NCBI GenBank assembly: GCA_021298935.1
Contig: JAJTHR010000337.1
Span: 1-12,975 of the forward strand
Source of the DNA: Parachlamydia sp.
GTDB taxonomy: Bacteria > Chlamydiota > Chlamydiia > Chlamydiales > Parachlamydiaceae
Direction: 5' to 3'
Length of the DNA stretch: 12,975 nucleotides
Shown: positions 5,795-12,294 of the stretch, piece by piece
Numbering within the stretch: the stretch's first letter is position 1
Layout: each line of letters starts with the position of its first letter
The notes under the pieces: model-generated
Told to the model about the DNA's origin: nothing
Seen by the model: only the letters and a program-made list of their open reading frames with translations
The model's database searches: none
Made by a program: the position numbers and the translations under genes

Positions 5795-8700
5795 TTGCGC
5801 CGCCGTCGTAGGAATGAACTCAATGATATACCGGCGAAAGCCAATCGGATCCTGCATTGCGTATTAGTGTCTTTGTTTCTCGTCTTTTTGCGCGTTTTCC
5901 ATTTAAGCGTCATTGAAATTGATCAAAAACAGGAAGAATCGCGTCTGCCGCAGCGCAAAACTGTGATTGAACCAGCGGTTCGGGCGACCATTCGCGATCG
6001 CTTTAATCTCCCTCTTGCCATCAACCGGACACACTACCAGGCAACCATTTTATATTCCCATGTCAAAGACGTGCCCGCCTTTGCATGGGAGATAAATGCC
6101 CAAGGGGTGAAAATAAAGATTCCTAAAAGGAAGAAATACATTCGTTCCCTTTCAGAAAAACTGGCGGAGGAGCTGCAACTAGATGCAGACAGAATAGAGG
6201 ACCTCATTCACGCTAAAGCCTCTTTTTATTCCAGCGTCCCTTTTGTGATCAAAGAGGACCTGTCGGAAAAGGAATTTTACCGTCTTAGAATGCTAGAAAA
6301 TGAATGGCCGGGCATCCATACGCGCCGCCTGCCAAGGCGCCATTACCCGCGTGGACGCACCGGAGCCGATATCATTGGCTATATGGGGGCGATTAACAAA
6401 AAAGAATATGAAAAAATCCTGCATGAAATCAAAGCCCTTGAGTCTTTGATCAAGGCGTACGAAGAGGGGGAGGAAGTTGAATGGCCGCCTCCTATGCTGA
6501 CGATGGCTGCTGCCTGGAAAAGGCTCAAGGATTTGCAGGAAAAAGCTTACACCATCCACGACTATATCGGAAAAACAGGCATCGAAGGGGTCTATGAAGA
6601 GCAGCTAAGGGGGTTTTACGGCAAAAAAAGCTTCTATTCCAACTCGAAGGGAACCATTGTCCAGGAACTCCCAGGCTCCCGCCCGCCACTCACCGGCCAT
6701 CGCATTCTGCTCAGTCTCTCGTCCGAACTGCAGGAATTTGCCGAGCAGTTGCTCGCCCAAAATGAAGAGGTGAGGCTCGTCAGGAGATCGGCTCTCGGTC
6801 CGGTTAAAAAAACGGTGATCGCTGAAAAACAGCCGTGGATCAAGGGTGGATCCATTACTGTCATGCATCCCCAAACAGGCGAAATACTGGCCCTAGCCAC
6901 CTTTCCCCGTTACGACGCCAATGACTTTATTTTATCGGGCAAGCCTGAAGTGCAAAAAGAAAAGACAAAACGCATTTACCGCTGGTTTGAAAATGACTCT
7001 TATCTTGGCAGCATCTGGAATATGCAGCAGCCCCTTGAAAGGGAAAAGTTCAATGCCCTCACGAATCAGTTTTACGACGAAAAAAAATGGCTGACATGGG
7101 CTGCCTACTTGGACATGATCCTTTCTCCTCAACATCCCCTGAAAGCCGTATTAAGCGCCCATCCGACGATCGGAGAGGCCGTCAAACTGCAGCAGGCAGT
7201 CGCCGACCTTGAACGCCTGTTTCCCGGATGGAACCTCCCAGCCTTGTTCAATGCCCTTTATCCGGATGATACGCCGCATCAACCCCTCTCAAAAATAACT
7301 GACAAGCAAAAATTGACAAGTCTGATGCAGGAAAACAGGGAAGTGGTTGAGGGTTTGAAGAAAAAAATGGCCTTTGCCTTTGAGCCCCTTTCCCTAAACT
7401 ATGATAAAATCCTTTTGGTGGATTTACTGCATTTGGCAGCACCTTATGAGAAATTCACCCCCGATCTTTTACAGTATGTCGAAAGCATCACTTTGGCTGA
7501 TTACAAAGAGCAGACAGCCTCCTGGATCCAATTCATGCAAGAGCTGAAAATGGAATCAAAACAGATTTTTCATAGCGTGGATTTCAAAGACTGGCGTAAA
7601 AAAGAAGAAAAGGAGTTTTTAAGACAAGTACGCTTGCGTGAGAAGGAAGCTAAAATCTATCCCAAACCTTACATCGATTATCTTGACAAAGAGGAAAGGG
7701 AGCAGTTTAAGGAGTTTTGGAACAATCATTACCGCCAATTGGTACTCTCTTTTCTGGAAGAAGATGATACAACGGCTGCAAAAATAACCTTTCCACAAAA
7801 ACTGCGCTTGAATATACCGGCCTATGCACTGCTCAGTTATTTGGAGACAATGCGATCGTACGAAGATTTAAAAAAGCCTCTCTATGGCACTTACAAGCCT
7901 TTTAAAAAAAATCAGACCGAGAAGGATCTGGCAGCGTCCTTTTACCCAATGTATGGTTTTGGATATGCCCGTTCCCAATGCTACCGTCAATCTTCCATAC
8001 AAGGCTCTCTCTTTAAGCTGGTCACGGCTTATGCTGCAATGATGCAAAGGTATGAGAAGTTAAAAGGAGGCGGGTTGACAATCCATGATTTGAATCCCCT
8101 TACGATGGTTGACGAAGTGTATCAAATGGGGGGGCTTAATTATGTCGGTTATACAGCGGACGGAAAACCCATTCCCCAGCATTATAAAGGGGGCCGTTTG
8201 CCCCGCAGCCTGGCGCATCTAAACAATGGAAAAGTCGACATTGTACGTGCCCTTGAAGTCTCGAGCAATCCCTATTTTTCCTTGCTGGCCAGCGAACATT
8301 TGGAAAATCCGCAAGACCTTGCGGAGGCTGCCCGGCTATTTTCTTTCGGAAGTAAGACGGGAATCGAGCTTCCAGGGGAGATCGCCGGCAAAGTGCCCGA
8401 TGACCTGGAGCGCAATCGTACAGGATTATATGCCATGGCCATCGGCCAGCACACCCTTGTTGTGACACCATTGCAAACGGCTGTCATGCTGGCCTCTATC
8501 GCCAATGGGGGAACGATCCTAAAACCGAAAATAGTCCACCTGACGGCAGGACGGCAGCCTGCGCGCGGCGAAGTGGAAATGCACGCTTCCTCGGATTTTC
8601 CTTTTCAGGAAACGCTCGGGCTGGTCGGGATTGACTTCCCTCTATTTTCCGAAAGCTCCAACCCTGAAAAAAGCGTCGTTAAACCAGTTCAAACAGAAGT

Positions 8701-9133
8701 GGTGAGGGAAATTTATATGCCGGAAATCGTGCGCCAGGTTCTCTTGAAAGGATTGAAAGGGTGTCTTCTAAAGACCTATCAGGAAAGCATGAATAGCCTG
8801 ACAAGGTTATATAAAAGCTATCCGGAAGCCATCAAGGATTTCAAAGACATGAAAGATACCCTGGTGGGAAAGACTAGCACATCTGAATCGGTGGAAAACA
8901 TTGATTTGGATCTGAATGACGGGACGGGTATTTACACGCATGTATGGTATGGGTGCATTGCTTTTCAGAAAGGGAATAAAACGCTGCATTTATTTAAGGA
9001 TGAATTTGGACAGCCCGAGCTTGTGGTTGTCGTCTATCTCCGCTACGGCGGATATGGAAAAGAAGCGGCTCCGATAGCCGCTCAGATCGCTAAGAAATGG
9101 TTCGACCTTAAAAAGAAGTATGAAGAGGGCTAA
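5795..9133 (+). CDS. pbp2: penicillin-binding protein 2, long chlamydial form
   Basis: A 1112-residue class B transpeptidase that cross-links peptidoglycan; Chlamydiae use a minimal wall and PBP2 with MreB for division. One N-terminal membrane anchor lies at about 18-36. A dimerisation (pedestal) domain follows, with RRHYPRGRTGADIIGYMG (181-198) and IGKTGIEGVYEEQLRG (258-273). The transpeptidase domain has VMHPQTGEILALATFPRYD (356-374), nucleophile Ser738 in SLFK, SSN at 823-825 and KTS at 1026-1028, in place of the usual KTG. Typical class B PBPs are about 600-750 residues. Here roughly 300 extra residues (about 385-690, charged and helical) separate the domain's first strand from the SxxK helix; the Chlamydia orthologue CT682 is similarly long. 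The TTG start at 5795 has GGAG six bases upstream and no ATG in frame nearby. It sits 12 bases after the nucleotidyltransferase gene. Confidence 0.93.
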   Translation: MRRRRRNELNDIPAKANRILHCVLVSLFLVFLRVFHLSVIEIDQKQEESRLPQRKTVIEPAVRATIRDRFNLPLAINRTHYQATILYSHVKDVPAFAWEINAQGVKIKIPKRKKYIRSLSEKLAEELQLDADRIEDLIHAKASFYSSVPFVIKEDLSEKEFYRLRMLENEWPGIHTRRLPRRHYPRGRTGADIIGYMGAINKKEYEKILHEIKALESLIKAYEEGEEVEWPPPMLTMAAAWKRLKDLQEKAYTIHDYIGKTGIEGVYEEQLRGFYGKKSFYSNSKGTIVQELPGSRPPLTGHRILLSLSSELQEFAEQLLAQNEEVRLVRRSALGPVKKTVIAEKQPWIKGGSITVMHPQTGEILALATFPRYDANDFILSGKPEVQKEKTKRIYRWFENDSYLGSIWNMQQPLEREKFNALTNQFYDEKKWLTWAAYLDMILSPQHPLKAVLSAHPTIGEAVKLQQAVADLERLFPGWNLPALFNALYPDDTPHQPLSKITDKQKLTSLMQENREVVEGLKKKMAFAFEPLSLNYDKILLVDLLHLAAPYEKFTPDLLQYVESITLADYKEQTASWIQFMQELKMESKQIFHSVDFKDWRKKEEKEFLRQVRLREKEAKIYPKPYIDYLDKEEREQFKEFWNNHYRQLVLSFLEEDDTTAAKITFPQKLRLNIPAYALLSYLETMRSYEDLKKPLYGTYKPFKKNQTEKDLAASFYPMYGFGYARSQCYRQSSIQGSLFKLVTAYAAMMQRYEKLKGGGLTIHDLNPLTMVDEVYQMGGLNYVGYTADGKPIPQHYKGGRLPRSLAHLNNGKVDIVRALEVSSNPYFSLLASEHLENPQDLAEAARLFSFGSKTGIELPGEIAGKVPDDLERNRTGLYAMAIGQHTLVVTPLQTAVMLASIANGGTILKPKIVHLTAGRQPARGEVEMHASSDFPFQETLGLVGIDFPLFSESSNPEKSVVKPVQTEVVREIYMPEIVRQVLLKGLKGCLLKTYQESMNSLTRLYKSYPEAIKDFKDMKDTLVGKTSTSESVENIDLDLNDGTGIYTHVWYGCIAFQKGNKTLHLFKDEFGQPELVVVVYLRYGGYGKEAAPIAAQIAKKWFDLKKKYEEG

Positions 9134-9171
9134 GAGACCTCTCTGAATTAAATTGATCAACTAAATGATCC

Positions 9172-9252
9172 CTTTTGCACCTGATGAAAAATAAAACGTG
9201 GGAATATTTATAAATATTTCCTTCGCTTTTATTTTCCATCATCCATCAAAAG
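9172..9252. repeat. 81-bp palindromic hairpin downstream of pbp2
   Basis: The core is GATGAAAAATAAAA (9183-) paired with TTTTATTTTCCATC (to 9240), around GGGAATATTTATAAATATTTCC, which is itself nearly a perfect palindrome. The outer CTTTTG (9172-9177) also pairs with CAAAAG (9247-9252). No direct repeat is visible at the edges. It could act as a bidirectional transcript end between convergent pbp2 and qor, or be the remnant of a miniature element. Together with the 160-bp element it fills the interval 9134-9454, which holds no gene. Confidence 0.6.
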
Positions 9253-9267
9253 CTATTCATTTATTTA

Positions 9268-9427
9268 TACCATTTCCCAAAAATAAAACCATAAAGTTGG
9301 CTTGTAAGCGCTTCAGATTTAAAAGATCTTTTCGAAGTTGATATCTTTGAATTTCAACAAGGAGAGATCTTTTAAAGATGAAGGTGATCACAAGTCAAAT
9401 TTATGATTTTAATTTCGGGAAATGGTA
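9268..9427 (+). mobile_element. 160-bp palindromic MITE-like element, copy 2 (complete)
   Basis: The element runs from TACCATTTCCC to GGGAAATGGTA and is flanked by TTA on both sides (9265-9267 and 9428-9430), a probable 3-bp target duplication. The left arm and the reverse complement of the right arm match over nearly the whole length (for example CTTCAGATTTAAAAGATCT against CTTCATCTTTAAAAGATCT), so it is essentially one 75-80 bp imperfect hairpin. No coding capacity. Copy 1 at 1-138 is 134/138 identical in inverted orientation. TTA/TAA would fit the TNA targets known for some IS5-group transposases, but the parent element is not in this window. Confidence 0.88.
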
Positions 9428-9454
9428 TTAATCAGTTTAATTCAGAGAAAGTCT

Positions 9455-10420
9455 CTAAGGCTTTAGTAAAATTTTACCGGAGCTGGTTCTATTCTCCAAT
9501 TTTGCATGCGCCTCGGATGCATTTTCCAAGGGCAAAATGGAATCGATATGCATTTGCAGCCAGCCTTCTCGCATGCCATTCATGACGGCATTGGCCCTCA
9601 TTAGCAATTCATCCCTATTTAAAATGTAATTAAACAGCATTCCACCCGAGACAGTCAGCGAGCGTTTCATTAACAGATTGGGCGAAATAGGGTCTGCCGG
9701 ACCGCTGGCTGCTCCAAAAATGACAATGGTCCCTCGCAATGCTGCAGCTTCCAGATTGCCGGGGAACGTCGTTTTTCCCACCCCATCGATGATAAGGTCA
9801 GCCCCTTTCCCTTGCGTCAGCTTTTTTACTTCATCAACAAAATTATGCTGCGTATAAAGAATGACTTCGTCTGCACCTGCTTTTTTGGCTAATTCCGCTT
9901 TTTCTTCCGTTGAAACGGTTCCTATGACGCGCGCCCCGAGATGCTTGGCCCATTGCACAAGAAGCAGCCCCATGCCTCCTGCCGCGGCATGAATAAGAAG
10001 TGTGTCATTTTTCTGGATTTTTCTGAATTCATGCAGAAGGTAGTGGGCTGTCATTCCCTGCAAAGGGAACGCAGCTCCGTGCTCAAACGTTAATTCAGCA
10101 GGGAGTGGAATTAAAAAATCTGCCTGGACAAGATTCTGCTCTGCATAAGAGCCCGGTTCATGCACATAGGCCACTCGATCGCCCGGTTTGACTTGGGTGA
10201 CTCCTTCCCCAATCGCTTCTACCGTACCGGCTGCCTCCAAACCTGGGGTGTAGGGTAATTTAACAGGATATGTTCCACGCCTTTGATAAATATCAATAAA
10301 ATTGAGGCCGGCTGCGGCTATGCGGACAAGTGCTTGCCCTGGACCCGGCTTACCGATTTCGCAATCCTTGACCTTGAGGACCTCAGTTCCTCCATAATTT
10401 TCCACTAAAACTGCTCGCAT
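9455..10420 (-). CDS. qor: NADPH:quinone oxidoreductase (zinc-free MDR family)
   Basis: A 321-residue cytosolic medium-chain reductase that transfers hydride from NADPH to quinones or other enones. Seen are the GroES-like N-terminal fold with AAAGLNFIDIYQRRGTYP (35-52), PGLEAAGTVEAIGEGV (59-74), the cofactor-binding AAAGGMGLLLVQWAK (145-159) and DLIIDGVGKTTFPGNL (208-223). These match QorA closely, and the zinc-binding Cys cluster of alcohol dehydrogenases is absent. The start is ATG at 10420 with a good GGGAGAAAG upstream. It is convergent with pbp2 and divergent from the orphan gene at 10557, with no operon partner. In Chlamydia this position, between pbpB and tRNA-Gly/rpsB, holds ompA. The 160-bp element ends 27 bases past its stop codon. 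Confidence 0.92.
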   Translation of the reverse strand: MRAVLVENYGGTEVLKVKDCEIGKPGPGQALVRIAAAGLNFIDIYQRRGTYPVKLPYTPGLEAAGTVEAIGEGVTQVKPGDRVAYVHEPGSYAEQNLVQADFLIPLPAELTFEHGAAFPLQGMTAHYLLHEFRKIQKNDTLLIHAAAGGMGLLLVQWAKHLGARVIGTVSTEEKAELAKKAGADEVILYTQHNFVDEVKKLTQGKGADLIIDGVGKTTFPGNLEAAALRGTIVIFGAASGPADPISPNLLMKRSLTVSGGMLFNYILNRDELLMRANAVMNGMREGWLQMHIDSILPLENASEAHAKLENRTSSGKILLKP

Positions 10421-10467
10421 ACTTTCTCCCTTTTTTTATTTGTATTATGCTTACAATAAAATATTTT

Positions 10468-10510
10468 TCAATATTTATCAAATATCTATCAAATATTTAT
10501 CAAATATTTA
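10468..10510. repeat. four 11-bp tandem repeats, unit TCAAATATTTA
   Basis: Units start at 10468 (10 bp, one A missing), 10478 (one change, ATCTA), 10489 and 10500. They lie in an A/T-rich divergent intergenic region between qor (minus) and the orphan gene (plus). The 11-bp spacing is close to one helical turn, so the units are on one face of the DNA. That fits an operator array or intrinsically curved DNA, though replication slippage in A/T-rich sequence is also possible. Confidence 0.8.
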
Positions 10511-10556
10511 CAAATTTTTCGTAATATAAACTTAAATTAAAATAAAGGGAGCTACT

Positions 10557-11210
10557 ATGCAAGTTACTTTCAAAGATCAAGTTAATGTGTGGAATTTAGA
10601 ACTTGAATCCGAAAATGAAAACGTTTTTGAAAATGTTCTGACTGATATTATTACTAAAGTAGGAATTGAATTTAAAAACTCTGAAATTGAATTAAAATAT
10701 AATAATGAATCACGCTCATATTCGCATAATAAATCCCCGCTAAAAGAATTTGCATTAGTTTTGCAAAAAATTGAAGCAGGACAAGGTAAACTTCCTTTAA
10801 GCTCACGGGCTCAATTGCTTGCCTATGGCTTAGCGATCAATGCAGCAATTGTTAAAAATTATGATGCTTCTTTGCTTTGCATTCAAGAGATGTATAATGA
10901 ATTAATGCATAGTAAAAATGGATTTGAAATAAAAAAAAGCTTTAGTGAATTTAATGAAATTTGCTACTTTAATAAGAGTCATGCTCATGATTCCGAGTCG
11001 ATACAAAATCTAAAGCTTAATAGAAAGTTTTTTTATGAAGAATGTCAGTATGAAGAAAAAATTCAACATCTGAAAAATGCTTTTGAATTACGAAAATTTT
11101 TCCCTATCTTTGTTCAAAGTTTTAAAAATGAAGGGCAATTTAGACGCTTTCCACGTGAAATGATCCAAGAAATCCTTTTAAACGCTTTTCAAAGCTACTA
11201 CCCAAATTAA
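10557..11210 (+). CDS. orphan protein, unknown function
   Basis: A 217-residue protein that I do not recognise. It is A/T-rich compared with qor and rpsB on either side, rich in Glu, Lys and Asn, and has no signal peptide or membrane segment. The N-terminal 50 residues look like beta strands (MQVTFKDQVNVWNLELESE), and the rest is mostly helical. The last residues, FRRFPREMIQEILLNAF, resemble the beginning of an F-box (xPxEhhxxIl), but the protein ends there, so a full F-box is absent. The start is supported by AAAGGGAG five to six bases before the ATG. A strong terminator follows the stop within seven bases, so it is a single-gene unit with expression probably set from the repeat-bearing upstream region. 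Composition and position suggest a lineage-specific accessory, possibly an effector (inference). Confidence 0.65.
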   Translation: MQVTFKDQVNVWNLELESENENVFENVLTDIITKVGIEFKNSEIELKYNNESRSYSHNKSPLKEFALVLQKIEAGQGKLPLSSRAQLLAYGLAINAAIVKNYDASLLCIQEMYNELMHSKNGFEIKKSFSEFNEICYFNKSHAHDSESIQNLKLNRKFFYEECQYEEKIQHLKNAFELRKFFPIFVQSFKNEGQFRRFPREMIQEILLNAFQSYYPN

Positions 11211-11216
11211 TAGGCT

Positions 11217-11233
11217 AGGGGGCAACGCCCCCT
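11217..11233 (+). terminator. rho-independent terminator of the orphan gene
   Basis: AGGGGGC (11217-11223), loop AAC and GCCCCCT (11227-11233) form a perfect 7-bp G/C-rich stem followed by TTAATTCTT. It insulates the orphan gene from the tRNA-Gly promoter. Confidence 0.85.
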
Positions 11234-11277
11234 TTAATTCTTACCCGCAGGAATGTTTGCCGTAAAATTAAAATGAT

Positions 11278-11306
11278 TTGCAAAAAAAACTGCAATTTGG
11301 CATAAT
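11278..11306 (+). promoter_or_regulatory. promoter of the tRNA-Gly/rpsB/tsf unit
   Basis: TTGCAA (11278-11283), a 17-bp spacer and CATAAT (11301-11306) lie 11 bases before the mature tRNA 5' end. No second clear promoter is seen between the tRNA and rpsB, so rpsB-tsf may be co-transcribed with the tRNA. Confidence 0.75.
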
Positions 11307-11317
11307 TTCCTACTTGT

Positions 11318-11388
11318 GCGCCTGTAGTTCAATGGTAGAACTGTAGCCTTCCAAGCTACGAGCGTCAGTTCGATTCTGACCAGGCGCT
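11318..11388 (+). tRNA. tRNA-Gly (anticodon UCC)
   Basis: A complete 71-nt cloverleaf. The acceptor pairs GCGCCTG with CAGGCGC. The D arm is GTTC-AATGGTA-GAAC. The anticodon stem GTAGC/GCTAC carries the loop CTTCCAA (anticodon TCC at 11350-11352). The T arm is GTCAG-TTCGATT-CTGAC. T is the discriminator base, and CCA is not encoded and must be added. UCC reads GGA and GGG codons. Its place directly before rpsB is the Chlamydia arrangement. Confidence 0.97.
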
Positions 11389-11489
11389 ATACCCTTTATA
11401 GGGTATCTCGAAATTTTCAAAAAAAATAATTCAACCAAGACCGAAATCTTGCCTGGCAAGATGCCGTCGTCAAAATAAAGGGACAAGGC
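11389..11489 (+). promoter_or_regulatory. leader between tRNA-Gly and rpsB with two hairpins
   Basis: ATACCC/GGGTAT (11389-11406) forms a hairpin directly after the tRNA, without a U-tract, more likely a processing signal than a terminator. ATCTTGC (11446-11452) and GCAAGAT (11456-11462) form a perfect 7-bp stem with a 3-base loop, 27 bases before the rpsB start. S2 autoregulates its leader in other bacteria; a similar role here is only a possibility. Confidence 0.4.
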
Positions 11490-12293
11490 TTGGCACAAAG
11501 TAAAAACCAACCTATTACTGTATCCATTAAAGACCTGTTAGAAGCAGGCGCCCACTTCGGCCACCAAACCAGCCGATGGAATCCGAAAATGAAACGCTTC
11601 ATTTTCGAAGAACGCAATGGCCTCTACATTATCGACCTTGCGAAAACATTGCAGCAAATCCGCAATGCGGTTGAAGTTGTCAGAGACGTTGTTGCAAAAC
11701 ATAAATCGATTCTTTTCATCGGAACAAAAAAACAAGCTAAGGCTGTCTTACGTGAAGTAGCTGAGCAGTGCGGCGAATTTTATGTGTGCGAAAGATGGCT
11801 CGGCGGGATGCTGACTAACTTGCCTACTATCCGTCAATCGATTAAAAAGCTTGAGCGCATTGAAAAAAGAATTACCACCGGCGGAGATGGCCTGACCAAG
11901 AAAGAGCTTTCCCTCCTTTCGAAAGATCAAATCAAGCTCGACAAAAACCTGTCCGGCGTACGCGGCATGCGCAAGCCTCCAGGACTGATCATTGTCGTCG
12001 ATCCGAGTAAAGAGCATTTGGCCGTATCTGAAGCGAACAAGCTAGGCATTCCGGTCATGGGCCTTGTCGACACCAATTGCGACCCCGATCCGATTGAATA
12101 CGTCATTGCGTGTAATGACGATGCCCTAAAGAGCATTAAGCTGATCCTTGAAACATTGGCCAAAGCGATCATTGACAAGAAAAATGATATCAAAGTTTTC
12201 GCGAATAAAGAAGATAGTATGGAAGGGGAAGAAGGGGTCTTGGCAGGCGCTACCAGCCAGCCTGATGATGAAAGCGGCAAGGAGGAAATTTAA
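11490..12293 (+). CDS. rpsB: 30S ribosomal protein S2
   Basis: A 267-residue S2 protein, which binds the 16S rRNA platform and is needed for S1 docking. Hallmarks are KDLLEAGAHFGHQTSRWNPK, FIFEERNGLYIIDLAKT, ILFIGTKKQAKAVLREVA, RWLGGMLTNLPTIRQSI and the VVDPSKEHLAVSEANKLGIP/DTNCDPDPIEYVI block. The acidic C-terminal tail (EDSMEGEEG...) is common in S2. The start is a TTG at 11490 preceded by AAAGGGAC; there is no closer ATG, and the alignment with chlamydial S2 begins just after it. It is followed by tsf after one base, with the tsf ribosome binding site GGAGGAAA inside the rpsB end, the near-universal rpsB-tsf pair. Confidence 0.96.
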   Translation: MAQSKNQPITVSIKDLLEAGAHFGHQTSRWNPKMKRFIFEERNGLYIIDLAKTLQQIRNAVEVVRDVVAKHKSILFIGTKKQAKAVLREVAEQCGEFYVCERWLGGMLTNLPTIRQSIKKLERIEKRITTGGDGLTKKELSLLSKDQIKLDKNLSGVRGMRKPPGLIIVVDPSKEHLAVSEANKLGIPVMGLVDTNCDPDPIEYVIACNDDALKSIKLILETLAKAIIDKKNDIKVFANKEDSMEGEEGVLAGATSQPDDESGKEEI

Positions 12294-12294
12294 T

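Noticed and set aside
1..9427. The inverted pair of elements as a composite transposon carrying 9 kb
   Set aside because: The interior holds essential genes (rpsT, pbp2), there is no transposase, and each copy shows its own 3-bp flanking target, which fits independent insertions.
10468..10510. CRISPR-like array
   Set aside because: Units are 11 bp and directly abutting with no spacers, so this is a simple tandem repeat.
11389..11406. Terminator after the tRNA
   Set aside because: The stem is only 6 bp and is not followed by a T-run. rpsB has no other obvious promoter, so read-through is more likely.
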